From NCBI RefSeq assembly GCF_000715495.1, contig NZ_JNLX01000148.1:1-64000 (forward strand): a stretch of 64,000 nucleotides of DNA, written 5' to 3'. The notes under the pieces were generated by a model. That model was not told the origin of the DNA. It searched no databases and worked only from the letters and a program-made list of their open reading frames with translations. Shown here in pieces: positions 35,692 to 44,722 of the stretch. The translations under genes and the position numbers were made by a program. The DNA is from Hymenobacter sp. IS2118. GTDB taxonomy: Bacteria > Bacteroidota > Bacteroidia > Cytophagales > Hymenobacteraceae. Within the stretch, counting starts at the first letter, position 1. Each line of letters begins with the position of its first letter.

Positions 35692-36950
35692 AAAAAGAAT
35701 TGCAGCGCAACTCCCACGCGGTGCACGTCCTCAAACGAGTTGTAGAGCGGTACGGGGGCCAGGCGGATGACGTTGGGCTCGCGCCAGTCGGCGATGATGC
35801 CCTGACTGGCCAGGTAGTCGAACAGCTCGCGGCCGCGCTGGTGCACCAGCACCGAGAGCTGGCAGCCGCGCTGCGCCGGGTCGGCAGGCGTGATGATTTC
35901 CAGCTGGCTGATGGGCAGGTTCAGGCCGCGAATCAGGGTTTCGAGGTAGCCGGTGAGCTGCTCGCTTTTGCGCCGCAGCGCCGCCAGCCCGCCGGCCCGG
36001 TCCACCATGTCGAGGCTGGCGCGGTGAATGGCCATGGGGAAAATCTGGGCATTCGAGAGCTGCCAGCCGGCTGCGCCGGGCATGGGCCGGAAGCCTTTTC
36101 TCATCTGGAATCGGTCGGCGGGGTCGTGGCCCCACCAGCCGGCCAGGCGCACCAAATCGGGGCGGTGGGCAAACCGCTCGTGCACAAAGATGCCCGACGT
36201 GCCGCCCGGCCCCGAGTTGAGGTATTTATAAGAGCACCAGCAGGCAAAATCTACGTCCCAGTCGTGCAGGTGCATTTCCAGGTTGCCGGCCGCGTGGGCC
36301 AGGTCGAAACCCACCAGGGCGCCCACCGCGTGGCCCGCCCGCGTGATGGCGGCCATGTCGAACGCTTGCCCGGTGTAGTAGTTCACGCCCCCGATGAGCA
36401 CCGTGGCCAGCGAGTCGCCCAGCTCCCGAATCGTGGCTTCGATGTCGGCCGTGCGCAGGGTGTGCTCGCCGGGCCGGGGCAGCAGCTCCACAATCACCTC
36501 GGCGGGGTCGAGGCCGTGCAGGCGGGCCTGGCTTTCGATGGCGTACTGGTCGGACGGAAAGGCGCCGCCTTCCATCAAAATCTTGTAGCGCGTGGCCGTG
36601 GGGCGATAAAACGAGACGAGCAGCAGGTGCAGGTTCACCGTGAGGTTATTCATCACCACCACTTCGAGCGGGCGGGCGCCTACCAGGCGGGCCGCGCCGG
36701 CGGCGAGGGTTTCGTGGTAGTGCATCCACGGCGAAGTGCCGTGGAAATGGCCCTCCACGCCCAGCCGTTCCCAGGCATCAAACTCCTGCTCCACGGCGGC
36801 GCGGGCGGCTTTGGGCTGCAGGCCCAGCGAGTTGCCGCAGAGGTAGGCGCAGGGCTGCCCATCGGGGCCGGCCGGCAGGTGAAACTCCTGGCGGAAGGCG
36901 GCCAGCGGGTCGGCCGCATCCAGTTGGGCCGCGGAAAGAGTGGTTGTCAT
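35679..36950 (-). CDS. kynU: Kynureninase
   Basis: A protein of 423 residues from ATG 36950 (MTTTLSAAQLDAADPL). Family hallmarks: YLCGNSLGLQPKAA near the N-terminus, VVMNNLTVNLHLLLVSFYRP, the PLP-binding lysine region FACWCSYKYLNSGPGG, and GWWGHDPADRFQMRKGF. It cleaves kynurenine or 3-hydroxykynurenine to anthranilate or 3-hydroxyanthranilate plus alanine. With kmo and the 3-hydroxyanthranilate dioxygenase nearby, the 3-hydroxy branch is likely. A TATCTTTA box ends six bases before the ATG, so it may have its own near-leaderless promoter. Its C-terminus (FFFNEQ) is encoded partly by the flanking repeat. Confidence 0.95.
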   Translation of the reverse strand: MTTTLSAAQLDAADPLAAFRQEFHLPAGPDGQPCAYLCGNSLGLQPKAARAAVEQEFDAWERLGVEGHFHGTSPWMHYHETLAAGAARLVGARPLEVVVMNNLTVNLHLLLVSFYRPTATRYKILMEGGAFPSDQYAIESQARLHGLDPAEVIVELLPRPGEHTLRTADIEATIRELGDSLATVLIGGVNYYTGQAFDMAAITRAGHAVGALVGFDLAHAAGNLEMHLHDWDVDFACWCSYKYLNSGPGGTSGIFVHERFAHRPDLVRLAGWWGHDPADRFQMRKGFRPMPGAAGWQLSNAQIFPMAIHRASLDMVDRAGGLAALRRKSEQLTGYLETLIRGLNLPISQLEIITPADPAQRGCQLSVLVHQRGRELFDYLASQGIIADWREPNVIRLAPVPLYNSFEDVHRVGVALQFFFNEQ

Positions 36951-36956
36951 GGGTTG

Positions 36957-36964
36957 TAAAGATA
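36957..36964 (-). promoter_or_regulatory. -7-like element TATCTTTA for kynU
   Basis: Read on the minus strand, TATCTTTA differs from TAnnTTTG only at the last base and ends 6 bases before the kynU ATG. Transcription would start at or next to the start codon. Confidence 0.45.
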
Positions 36965-36996
36965 GCCGGCTCACGGGCGTGCGGGCCGGGCAGGCC

Positions 36997-38325
36997 TCAC
37001 TGCACCACGTAATCCTGCAGAAAGCATTCGAGCAGATGCAGCTGAATAACCAGGTTGAAGACGTAAAGCACCATAATTACCTCGCGCTGCCAGCGCAGCT
37101 GCCGCAGCGTCAGGTAAGCAAAGAGATACCCGGTCAGCAAAGCGAAATACCACAGCGCCTGCCCGCGGCCGAAATTATCGAACTCCAGGGTATAGGCGCC
37201 AAAAACCTGCCACAGGCCCAGCGTGGCCAGCAGCAAATACAGATACCTGGGCCACGGCCAGGCCGGGAGCGTGCCCAGGTACCACACCAGCACCACAAAA
37301 AAGGGCGTGGCCAACAGGTAACGGCTGAAATTCCAGACACTGCCCCCCTGATACAGCAGAATAAACAAGGCAATGCTCACGCAGTAGCCCAGGGCAAACG
37401 TAACCACTGGGGGCAGGGCCGGCAGAGGGCGCTGCCGCTGTTGCAGCCACCGGCCGGCCAGCCACAGGCACGTGGCAATAGCGGCGCACCCCACCCAGAG
37501 CGCCAGGGCATCGAGCCAGAGCATATTGATGCCCGAGGGCGAGGCAAACGGGAACTGCGGCCATTGCAGCTTCTGGCCCCAGAACTTGTGGGTTGCCACA
37601 AACGCAAATGGTTCGCCCACCTGGTACCACTGAATGAACGCAACGGTGCCGACCGATGAGGTAATGGCGAGCAGGCCGGCTCCGCCCCACTGCAGCGCCC
37701 GGCGCACCTGGCCCGGCTGGGCCGCCCAAAGCAGCGTGGTAAACAGCACCGCCGGGGTAAACATGGTGCTGGCCGAGCGGGTGAGCCCGCAGCCCAGCAG
37801 GCCCAGCATCCACCAGCTAAGGCGGCCCCGGTGCAGGCCCAGGAGTGCAAGGGTTGCAAACACAAAAAACAGCGCTTCCGTGTACGGAATCACCATAAAG
37901 AGCAGCGGCGGTGTGGAAAGCAGCAGCAGGGCCCAGCGGCCGGGCAGCCGCAGCTGCTGGGCCAGCCAGGTAAAAGCGGCAATGAACAGGCTGAAATTGA
38001 GCAGGCCCATGTGGAAGGCGTTGAGCCCGGTGAGCCGCCACAGGTAAGGGAACAGCGGGAAAAAAGCCGTCGAGCTCATGCTCGTGGCGGAGTAGGAGTA
38101 GCCTTGCTCCCGAATGAGATTGTACCAGTACACGTCCCAGCGGGCAATGTTCTCGTTGGTGGGCAAATAGCGGATGATGCCAAAGCAGTACAGCACCGAG
38201 CCCAACGCGGCGAGCAGCACCAGGTGCCCGGCCACCACCACCGGAATGGGGTAGCGCTTCGCAAAGGAGGCAGGAGCAGGGAGGGGAGGCACGGGATTTA
38301 AGGCAGTTTTAAAGCGAAAGGCCAC
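36997..38325 (-). CDS. GT-C membrane glycosyltransferase, PIG-V-like
   Basis: A protein of 442 residues starting at a GTG (38325), 12 bases after the lipoprotein stop. It has about 11 transmembrane segments. The first periplasmic loop contains IARWDVYWYNLIREQGYSYS, then STAFFPLFPYLWRLTG. This acidic WD..WY motif followed by FFPL(F/L)P is typical of PIG-V/Gpi18-like mannosyltransferases of the GT-C fold, which use polyprenyl-phosphate-linked sugars. Two polyprenyl-phosphate glycosyltransferase genes (41626 and 49554) could provide donors. It may be the last gene of an operon with the dioxygenase and decarboxylase genes, or belong with the lipoprotein upstream. Confidence 0.8.
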   Translation of the reverse strand: MAFRFKTALNPVPPLPAPASFAKRYPIPVVVAGHLVLLAALGSVLYCFGIIRYLPTNENIARWDVYWYNLIREQGYSYSATSMSSTAFFPLFPYLWRLTGLNAFHMGLLNFSLFIAAFTWLAQQLRLPGRWALLLLSTPPLLFMVIPYTEALFFVFATLALLGLHRGRLSWWMLGLLGCGLTRSASTMFTPAVLFTTLLWAAQPGQVRRALQWGGAGLLAITSSVGTVAFIQWYQVGEPFAFVATHKFWGQKLQWPQFPFASPSGINMLWLDALALWVGCAAIATCLWLAGRWLQQRQRPLPALPPVVTFALGYCVSIALFILLYQGGSVWNFSRYLLATPFFVVLVWYLGTLPAWPWPRYLYLLLATLGLWQVFGAYTLEFDNFGRGQALWYFALLTGYLFAYLTLRQLRWQREVIMVLYVFNLVIQLHLLECFLQDYVVQ

Positions 38326-38337
38326 GCGGCAGCGGCG

Positions 38338-38883
38338 TTAGCGCCAGCCTTCCAGCGTGATGTCGTCGAAATATTTGGCGGCTCCGCGTTCGGGACACCA
38401 CACGTACACCAGCACCTCGTCGGTGGGCGCAAGGTCGGCGGGCAGGTGAATGGTTTTGGTGAGGTGCTCCCATTTCTGATAGCGGCGCACCACTTGCGAC
38501 ACTTCCAGCCCGCGCCAGATGTCGGGCCGCCGGCCGTGGCAGCGGATTTCCACCACCAGCTTGGTGGACCGGATGAGGCCGCTGGTGAGGTAGGTCCAGG
38601 CCTGCAGCCGGAGGCGGGACGGCATGAAAGCGCAGCCCTCCAGGGTGGTGCGGTAGGGCGCCACAAATTCGGCGCCATCGCCCACGTAGTAGGAGTAGCG
38701 CCCGGAGTGGGCCCTCTCAGTGGTGAGAAACGAGGGCAGCGGGCTCACCCAGCCCTCAAACTGCTCAAAATCGGAGCTGAGCAGCACGCAGCGCTCTTCT
38801 GGGGCCGCACCACAGCCCGCCAGCAAGCTCAGCCCGCCCCAGGCACCCAGCACCCGCCAAAAAACAGAATCGAAAGCAGCCAA
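38338..38883 (-). CDS. Lipoprotein with predicted jelly-roll (CBM-like) domain, paralog A
   Basis: A protein of up to 181 residues. No ATG is available: TTG 38883, or GTG 38853 (MLGAWGG...), are the candidates. A hydrophobic signal ends in lipobox LLAGCG. The body begins DFEQFEGWVSPLPSFLTTER and HSGRYSYYVGDGAEF, and ends KYFDDITLEGW, a layout typical of carbohydrate-binding or discoidin-like beta-sandwiches. It is a paralog of the lipoprotein at 43935: both share F..(F/V)EGW, the SGRY motif, LPA(D/T)..P and a final DDI(T)-type strand. It is coupled to the GT-C gene 12 bases downstream. A glycan-related role is inferred. Confidence 0.7.
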   Translation of the reverse strand: MAAFDSVFWRVLGAWGGLSLLAGCGAAPEERCVLLSSDFEQFEGWVSPLPSFLTTERAHSGRYSYYVGDGAEFVAPYRTTLEGCAFMPSRLRLQAWTYLTSGLIRSTKLVVEIRCHGRRPDIWRGLEVSQVVRRYQKWEHLTKTIHLPADLAPTDEVLVYVWCPERGAAKYFDDITLEGWR

Positions 38884-38949
38884 AAGGTAGACGCGGAGCA
38901 GTTGTGGATGAACGAAGTTAGGGTAGTAGTTCTGATTGCTGCGGGTCGG

Positions 38950-39960
38950 CTAGCTCAAAAAGCGATGACCGGGCACGCCCAGCCAGTCCAGGGCGTTCTG
39001 GCCCAGCATCCGGGCTTTCATATCGGTCGGAAACGGCATGGACTCGATGAGCTGCCCCGGCGCCAGCTCGCCGAGCGGGAACGGGTAGTCGGAGCCGAGG
39101 GTGATTTTGTCGGGCCCCAGTGTCTTCACCAGCAGGTCCAGCATCAGCGGGTCGTGCACCAGCGAATCGACCCAAAACTTGCCCAGGTAGTTGCGCGGGT
39201 TGTGCGGGTTGTCCACGGCGCAGAGGTCGGGCCGCACCTGCCAGCCGTGCTCAATGCGCCCAATGGTGCTGGCAAACGAGCCCCCGCCGTGCGCCACCGC
39301 CACGCGCAGCCGGGGCAGCCGCTCCAGCACGCCCCCGAAGATGAGCGAGCACAGGGCCAGGGTGCTTTCGGCGGGCATGCCCACCAGCCAGGGCAGCCAG
39401 TATTTGGGCATTTTCTGCTGGGCCATCATGTCCCAGGGATGCACGAACACGCAAGCGCCCAGCTCCTCGGCGGCGGCAAATACTTCGAAAAGCTCCGGCT
39501 GGTCAAGGTTCCAGTCGTTGACGTGCGAGCCGATTTGCACGCCGGCCAGCCCGATTTTCATGCAGCGCTCCAGCTCCCGAATGGCCAGCTTGGGCGCTTG
39601 CATGGGCAGCGTGCCCAGGCCCACGTAGCGGCTGGGATAACGGCGTACCACGTCGGCAATGTGGTCGTTGAGCAGCTGGCTCAGGTCGAGGCAGTCGGCG
39701 GGTTTGGCCCAGTAGCTGAACATCACCGGCACGGTGCTGATGACCTGCACCTGCACCCCAAACTGGTCGTACTCGCGCAGGCGCACGGCCGGGTCCCAGC
39801 AATTATCCTGCACCTCCCGGAAGAACTTGTCGTCCTGCATCATGCGGGCGCAGCAGGGCTTGTGGTGGTCCAGCCGAATGAAGCCCCCGTACCCGTAGCG
39901 GTCCGCTAAATCGGGCCAGCGCTCGGGCAGAATGTGGGTGTGGATATCGATGGAAAGCAT
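38950..39960 (-). CDS. nbaD: 2-amino-3-carboxymuconate 6-semialdehyde decarboxylase (ACMSD)
   Basis: A protein of 336 residues. The amidohydrolase fold has the metal motif HTH in [15 protein letters not shown] (about 4-18). Family-specific stretches seen in animal and bacterial ACMSD are present: [55 protein letters not shown] and [14 protein letters not shown] with the conserved Asp. It decarboxylates the ring-opened product of 3-hydroxyanthranilate dioxygenase, diverting flux from NAD synthesis into catabolism. It lies 107 bases after the dioxygenase gene on the same strand, separated by a heptamer repeat. Confidence 0.96.
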   Translation of the reverse strand: MLSIDIHTHILPERWPDLADRYGYGGFIRLDHHKPCCARMMQDDKFFREVQDNCWDPAVRLREYDQFGVQVQVISTVPVMFSYWAKPADCLDLSQLLNDHIADVVRRYPSRYVGLGTLPMQAPKLAIRELERCMKIGLAGVQIGSHVNDWNLDQPELFEVFAAAEELGACVFVHPWDMMAQQKMPKYWLPWLVGMPAESTLALCSLIFGGVLERLPRLRVAVAHGGGSFASTIGRIEHGWQVRPDLCAVDNPHNPRNYLGKFWVDSLVHDPLMLDLLVKTLGPDKITLGSDYPFPLGELAPGQLIESMPFPTDMKARMLGQNALDWLGVPGHRFLS

Positions 39961-39968
39961 GGATTTTT

Positions 39969-40074
39969 TAGCTGTTAGCTGTTAGCTGTTAGCTGTTAGC
40001 CAGTGGCCGGTGGCCAGTGGCCGGTGATTGAAGGGTAGCTAACAGCTAACAGCAATTGGCTAACAGCTATTTAG
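39969..40074. repeat. Heptamer-iterated inverted repeat (TGTTAGC type)
   Basis: The left arm 39969-40001 is four TGTTAGC heptamers. A central heptamer run CAGTGGC, CGGTGGC, CAGTGGC, CGGTGAT (40001-40027) follows, then the right arm 40033-40074, which on the minus strand reads ATAGC TGTTAGC CAATTGC TGTTAGC TGTTAGC. The stop codon TAG of the dioxygenase gene is part of the right arm. It separates the dioxygenase and decarboxylase genes. Confidence 0.93.
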
Positions 40075-40585
40075 AAGGTGCTTCCATGTAGGTGCCGCAG
40101 TTGTTGCAGGTACGCAGGTCGTCGTTGGCCCAAAAGGCATCCATGATGGGCGGGAGCTGGGCCACGATGTCGGTGATGAGGGCGAACTCCTCGTGCAGCT
40201 TGTTGCCGCAGTTTTCGCAGTACCACTGGAAGCCGTCCACTTCGTCGGTGCTGCGGTAGCGCTCCAGCACCAGGCCCACGGTGCCGGCCGGGCGGCGCGG
40301 CGAGTGGGGCACATGGGGCGGCAGCAGAAACATCTCGCCGGGCCCGATGGTGATGTCCACCGGCTGGCCGTCTTCGATGATTTTGACCGTCATCGTGCCC
40401 TCGATTTGCCAGAACAGCTCCTCGCCGGCATCTACGTGGTAGTCTTTGCGGGCATTGGGGCCGCCTACTACCATCACAATAAAGTCCTTGTTGTCTTTGA
40501 ACACCTGCTGGTTGCCCACGGGCGGCTTCAGCAAATGGCGGTGCTCATCAATCCACTTCTGGAAGTTAAACGGGCGGGTTATCAT
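40067..40585 (-). CDS. nbaC: 3-hydroxyanthranilate 3,4-dioxygenase
   Basis: A protein of 172 residues in the cupin fold: FNFQKWIDEHRHLLKPPVGN at the N-terminus, metal ligands in YHVDAGEELFWQIEG (His and Glu), and FLLPPHVPHSPRRPAGTVG with the third His. A C-terminal rubredoxin-like iron site has CENCGN and CNNCG, typical of the bacterial long form. It opens 3-hydroxyanthranilate to 2-amino-3-carboxymuconate semialdehyde. It is the first gene of a minus-strand run with nbaD and is divergent from the SDR gene at 40750. Confidence 0.97.
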   Translation of the reverse strand: MITRPFNFQKWIDEHRHLLKPPVGNQQVFKDNKDFIVMVVGGPNARKDYHVDAGEELFWQIEGTMTVKIIEDGQPVDITIGPGEMFLLPPHVPHSPRRPAGTVGLVLERYRSTDEVDGFQWYCENCGNKLHEEFALITDIVAQLPPIMDAFWANDDLRTCNNCGTYMEAPSK

Positions 40586-40675
40586 GGGCGGGAAGGGTTG
40601 GTTGCGAATGCTAAGTTACGGCCGGGCCCCGAACCGTACCCGCGCCCCGCCGCCCGGTGGCCCGCGCCGGTTGGG

Positions 40676-40683
40676 TAGCTTTG
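40676..40683 (+). promoter_or_regulatory. -7 element TAGCTTTG upstream of the SDR gene
   Basis: An exact TAnnTTTG match in the divergent region between the dioxygenase (start 40585) and SDR genes, 66 bases before the ATG at 40750. Confidence 0.5.
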
Positions 40684-40749
40684 CCCAACGGCTGCCCGTA
40701 GGCGCCCGAACCAGCGCTCCCGCGATTCCTGCCCTTTTACTCTCGTCTT

Positions 40750-41547
40750 ATGACCCCGAACCTGCCCCTTTCCGCCCGTCGCGCCCTCGTGGGTGGCTCC
40801 ACCCAAGGCATTGGCCGCGCCGTAGCCGAAGCCTTGGCCGCCCAAGGCGCCACCGTGACGCTGCTGGCCCGCGACGCCGCCCGGCTGCGGGAAGTTGCCA
40901 AGGAGCTGCCCACTCCAGCCGGCCAGCAGCACGATTTTCTGGTGGCCGATTTCACGGCGCCCGAAGCGTTGGCGGCTACCGTGCGCGCGTACCTGGCGGC
41001 CCCCGGCACCGGCTTCCACATTCTGGTGAACAACACCGGCGGCCCTCCCGGCGGCCCTTTGCTCGCGGCCACGCCCGCCGATTTCAGGGCCGCCTTTGAG
41101 CAACACCTCGTGGCCAACCACCTGCTGGCCCAGGCCACGGTGCCGGCCATGCAGGCCGCCGGTTTCGGGCGCATTATCAACATTGTGAGCACGTCGGTGA
41201 AGGTGCCGCTGCCCGGCCTGGGCGTGAGCAACACCACGCGCGGGGCCGTAGCCAGCTGGGCCAAAACCCTGGCCAACGAGCTGGCTCCGCACGGCATCAC
41301 GGTAAACAACGTGCTGCCCGGCGCCACGCTCACCCAGCGCCACACCTCGCTCATCGACAAGAAAACCGCCCAAACCGGCCAGTCGGCCGACGCCATCGAA
41401 GCCGACATGCTCAAGCTGATTCCGGCCCGGCGCTTCGGGCTAGCTGAGGAGGTAGCGGCGGCCGTGGCCTTCCTGGCCTCGCCGGCGGCTGGCTACATCA
41501 CCGGCACGAGCGTGCCCGTGGACGGCGGCCGCACCGGCAGCTTGTAA
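40750..41547 (+). CDS. Short-chain dehydrogenase/reductase with non-canonical active site
   Basis: A protein of 265 residues with a Rossmann motif like TGxxxGIG (ALVGGSTQGIGRAVAEAL), NNTGGPPGG, catalytic Ser region IINIVSTSVKVPLPGLGVSN, and C-terminal AAVAFLASPAAGYITGTSVP with VDGGRTG. The usual YxxxK catalytic pair is absent: the position reads SNTTRGAVASWAK, as in an atypical subgroup annotated as FabG-like. It may bind a substrate without reducing it, or use another residue. It is divergent from the dioxygenase gene, so a role in the pathway (for example on a 2-aminomuconate-derived intermediate) is possible but unproven. Confidence 0.85.
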   Translation: MTPNLPLSARRALVGGSTQGIGRAVAEALAAQGATVTLLARDAARLREVAKELPTPAGQQHDFLVADFTAPEALAATVRAYLAAPGTGFHILVNNTGGPPGGPLLAATPADFRAAFEQHLVANHLLAQATVPAMQAAGFGRIINIVSTSVKVPLPGLGVSNTTRGAVASWAKTLANELAPHGITVNNVLPGATLTQRHTSLIDKKTAQTGQSADAIEADMLKLIPARRFGLAEEVAAAVAFLASPAAGYITGTSVPVDGGRTGSL

Positions 41548-41594
41548 GGAGGCACCCGTTTCAGAAGCACTAGCGCAGCCGGTTAAAGTCCTGT

Positions 41595-41602
41595 TACTTT
41601 TG
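41595..41602 (+). promoter_or_regulatory. -7 element TACTTTTG for the GT2 gene
   Basis: An exact TAnnTTTG match ending 23 bases before the TTG start at 41626. Its position supports that unusual start codon. Confidence 0.55.
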
Positions 41603-41625
41603 CAGCACGCAAGCCCTTCCCGATT

Positions 41626-42351
41626 TTGGTAAAATTCGATACGCTTTCCATCGTTGTCCCGGTTTATAACGAAGCCCGCACCATCCACCAGATTCTGGAT
41701 TTGCTGCGCGAGCTGAAACTGGTGAACAACATCGGCAAGGAGATTATCCTGGTCAACGACTGTTCTTCCGACGGGTCCGGCGATGCCATTCGGGCGTATG
41801 CTGCGCGCTACCCCGAAATGCGCCTGCGCCTGCTGGAGCACGCCGTGAACCAGGGCAAGGGCGCCGCCCTGCACACGGGCATCCGCGAGGCCACCGGCGA
41901 CTACGTCATCATTCAGGATGCCGACCTGGAATACGACCCGGAAGAGTACAACCTGCTGATAAAGCCGATATTGAAAGGCTTTGCCGACGTGGTTTTCGGG
42001 TCCCGGTTCATGGGCGGCAATCCGCACCGCATCCTGTTCTTCTGGCACAGCATCGGCAACAACGTGCTCACCTTCCTCTCCAATATGGTGACGGACCTGA
42101 ACCTGACCGACATGGAAACGTGCTATAAGCTGTTCCGGCGCGACATCATTCAGGGCCTGCGCCTGGAGGAAAAGCGTTTCGGCTTCGAGCCCGAAGTAAC
42201 GGCCAAAGTAGCGCGGGTGAAGGACGTGCGCATCTACGAAGTGGGCATCAGCTACTACGGCCGCACGTATGCCGAGGGCAAGAAAATTGGCTGGCGCGAC
42301 GGCGTGCGCGCCCTGTACTGCATCGGAAAATACGGCCTGCTCGGGCACTGA
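41626..42351 (+). CDS. Family 2 glycosyltransferase, DPM1-like (polyprenyl-phosphate sugar synthase)
   Basis: A protein of 241 residues starting at TTG 41626, because no ATG or GTG precedes the conserved [18 protein letters not shown]. It has the nucleotide-binding [11 protein letters not shown], the metal/donor motif DADLEYDP, and [20 protein letters not shown] near the end. No transmembrane segment follows, as in soluble dolichol-phosphate mannose synthase-like proteins. It would make polyprenyl-phosphate-linked mannose or glucose for GT-C enzymes, several of which are encoded nearby (36997, 42502, 46342). The sugar is not predictable. Confidence 0.88.
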   Translation: MVKFDTLSIVVPVYNEARTIHQILDLLRELKLVNNIGKEIILVNDCSSDGSGDAIRAYAARYPEMRLRLLEHAVNQGKGAALHTGIREATGDYVIIQDADLEYDPEEYNLLIKPILKGFADVVFGSRFMGGNPHRILFFWHSIGNNVLTFLSNMVTDLNLTDMETCYKLFRRDIIQGLRLEEKRFGFEPEVTAKVARVKDVRIYEVGISYYGRTYAEGKKIGWRDGVRALYCIGKYGLLGH

Positions 42352-42501
42352 TTCCGCCGTTTTCAGGAGGTAGCCTTGTCGTGCTTTCTCACCAAACAGG
42401 TGAAGGAGTAGCGGTACATTAATAACAAGACTAATCAGCAGCCAGTAATTTAGGTGATAAGTCCACGGGCACGTACCAATAAGCCTACAGGCTGGCGCGG
42501 G

Positions 42502-43815
42502 CTACCCGACAACGGCTTTTGATGTAGGACTTCCGGCTCCGGGGCCCACGACCAGCACCACCAGGTAGAACGAGGTGAAAAAGCCCACCACGGCCAGATA
42601 GGCGTAGGGTACTTGTAAAAAAGCGTAGAAAGTGGTGAGGTAGAGCTTCAGCGCAATCACGGCATAGAGGCGGTGGTGGGTGCGGGGCAGCCGCTGCCGC
42701 CAATACACCAGCGCCGCGCCACCAACAACGGCCAGCGATGCCGCCAGGTGCACCACTTTGGCCAGTCCCAACCGGGCCAGCATATCGCCCGGTGCAAACT
42801 CATAGAAAAAGTTGGTGAGGCCAATGCCGTTATAAAGGTGCATGGGCAGTCCGTTGTCGTTCAGGTGGTTCCACTCGCCCAAGGTTGTGGTTGTGTACAC
42901 TTTTTGGACGCGCATGAACAGGCCCCAGTCGTGCGAAAGCACTGGCACGATGTAGAACGCCACCACGCCCGCCGCCGCCAGCCCGGCCACCGTCCAGGCC
43001 CCGCGCCGCGATTCATTCACGTAGAGCAACCCCAGGTACAGCGGCACCCAAAACACCACCGAATAGCGCGAAAGCAGGCACAGCAGCAGCGCGCCAACGA
43101 ACAGCGGCCGCGAGGGCAGCAGCACGCCAGCCACCAGCAGCAGGTAGTACCCCACCACCAGCGGCTCCACCGTAAGGGAAAAAATATCCGCCCTCCTGAG
43201 AAGCACGGCGTAGGTAAACAGCAGTGGCAAGGCGCTGAGCCCCAGCGTGACCAGCGCCGCGCGCCGCAGCCGCACCACCACCACCAGGTAGCCCAGCAGC
43301 CCCAGCAGCAGCACGAAGCTGCTCATCCACCGGTAGTCAAACCGGAAATATTCGGGCACCACAAAAGGCAGCCAGGTGCCGGGCAGGTAGCCCGGCTCCA
43401 GAAAATAGCCCAGGTCTTCAGTCAACGGCCGGTGCACCACTTCGCCCGCCAGCAGCCGCTGGCAATACACGGTGAGGGCCGGGATAATATCCGAATAGTC
43501 CTGCGGATGGGTTCCGCTGATGCGAGCCGCCAGCAGGGGCACGCACAGCAGCAGGCCCACGCCCAGCGCCAGCGCGGCCGGCCACCACCACCGGCTGCGC
43601 ACCGCCACCGGCTGCAGCACCGGCCACGGTCGGTGCCGCAAGGCCTGGTAGGCCGCGAAGCACAGCGCTACGGCCGTGAGGTAGAGCACCACCGGGCTGG
43701 CGTAGGGCCCAAGCTTATTGGATAGAAAAGTGAACTGGAGCGCCTCCAGGACAACTAATCCAAGCACGGCCCATGAAAACAGACCTGCCGCCGCCGTGCT
43801 ATTGTGAGCCGCCAT
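42502..43815 (-). CDS. Polytopic membrane protein, GT-C-like glycosyltransferase
   Basis: A protein of 437 residues from ATG 43815 (the longer TTG start at 43830 adds five residues), with about 11 hydrophobic segments. The first long loop contains GTHPQDYSDIIPALTVYCQRLL and PGYLPGTWLPFVVPEYF, the acidic-loop and PxxxP arrangement of GT87-like GT-C enzymes. Basic residues and DWGLFMRVQKVYTTTTLGEW lie in a later loop. Such enzymes transfer sugars from polyprenyl-phosphate donors in the periplasm. The acceptor is unknown. It is convergent with the GT2 gene at 41626. Confidence 0.65.
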   Translation of the reverse strand: MAAHNSTAAAGLFSWAVLGLVVLEALQFTFLSNKLGPYASPVVLYLTAVALCFAAYQALRHRPWPVLQPVAVRSRWWWPAALALGVGLLLCVPLLAARISGTHPQDYSDIIPALTVYCQRLLAGEVVHRPLTEDLGYFLEPGYLPGTWLPFVVPEYFRFDYRWMSSFVLLLGLLGYLVVVVRLRRAALVTLGLSALPLLFTYAVLLRRADIFSLTVEPLVVGYYLLLVAGVLLPSRPLFVGALLLCLLSRYSVVFWVPLYLGLLYVNESRRGAWTVAGLAAAGVVAFYIVPVLSHDWGLFMRVQKVYTTTTLGEWNHLNDNGLPMHLYNGIGLTNFFYEFAPGDMLARLGLAKVVHLAASLAVVGGAALVYWRQRLPRTHHRLYAVIALKLYLTTFYAFLQVPYAYLAVVGFFTSFYLVVLVVGPGAGSPTSKAVVG

Positions 43816-43934
43816 ACCAACCAGAGACAAAGCCGCCGCGCCCCCGGCCCACGCACAGCAGGCGCAATGCGAGGCCGGGAAATACCACGGCGGGGTAATA
43901 AGAAAAGGACCTCATGGCCTCGATGAAAAGGCGT

Positions 43935-44507
43935 TTACCCTTTGGTGATTTCCAGGTCGTCGAGGTAAGTGGCATCGTCGGGGCCCGTGCGCCACATGTA
44001 AATTTTCAGCTCCTGGTTTGGGCCAATGGTGGCGGGCAGTACAAAATCCTTGTCTACCTGCGTCCAGTGATTCAGCGTTTTCACTTCCCCGCGGATGTCC
44101 AGCGCTTCCCAGTACACTTGCTCGCCCCCCTTGGCCGGGTCCGTAACCTGCACCACAAGCACGGCCTTGGCCTGCGGGCCGGTCAGCAGGGCCCAGCCCC
44201 GCACGTGCAGCTTCTTGAGTTTGGAGTTCGAAACTTGCAGCAGGGTGTTCTGGTAGCCAATGCTGAATTCCGTTTCGCCATCAACCTTAATGGCATACCG
44301 GCCAGACCGCGCTTTGGCCTTCGTCAGCGACGGCGAAACCACGCCCCAGCCTTCCACGGCCTCAAAGTCGTTGCGCGTCACCAGGTTGGCCGGTACCGCC
44401 TCTTCTTTGGTAGACGAAGAACACGCGGTGGCTCCTGCCAGCAGGAAGCTGCCCGCCACCAAGCGGATAAATTGGCGGTTGGCCAAAGCCAGTAAGGAAA
44501 GGGTCAT
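43935..44507 (-). CDS. Lipoprotein with predicted jelly-roll (CBM-like) domain, paralog B
   Basis: A protein of 190 residues with a signal sequence ending LLAGATACSSS, lipidated Cys at about 29. The body starts NDFEAVEGWGVVSPSLTKAK and ARSGRYAIKVDGETEF and ends TYLDDLEITKG. It aligns region by region with the lipoprotein at 38338 (EGW, SGRY, W-ALLTG, YW..L, LPA(T)..P, MW, DDL/DDI), so the two are paralogs that probably bind or shield related glycans. It stands between the GT-C gene (42502) and the GH16 gene (44723) on the same strand, consistent with a surface-polysaccharide set. Confidence 0.7.
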   Translation of the reverse strand: MTLSLLALANRQFIRLVAGSFLLAGATACSSSTKEEAVPANLVTRNDFEAVEGWGVVSPSLTKAKARSGRYAIKVDGETEFSIGYQNTLLQVSNSKLKKLHVRGWALLTGPQAKAVLVVQVTDPAKGGEQVYWEALDIRGEVKTLNHWTQVDKDFVLPATIGPNQELKIYMWRTGPDDATYLDDLEITKG

Positions 44508-44722
44508 TTACTAAAATCGAGAAGAAGTAAGAAGCGCGATAAAGCCAAAATTAAGGCATTTCTCATTAACAACCACCCGCTTGAAAGGCCCATTTCCGCA
44601 TTCCCGGCACAGCCCGCCAGGAATGCCCGAGTGCTCGCGGCCATGCGCCGGGCCAAGGCGGTAAGCGCCACAAGTAAATAACTGCGGCCACGCAGTTACT
44701 TAATCGGGTGGCCGGGAGCTGG

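Noticed and set aside
39969..40074. CRISPR-like array at the heptamer repeat
   Set aside because: There are no spacers of constant size, the units are seven bases long, and no cas genes are present; the arms are inverted rather than direct.
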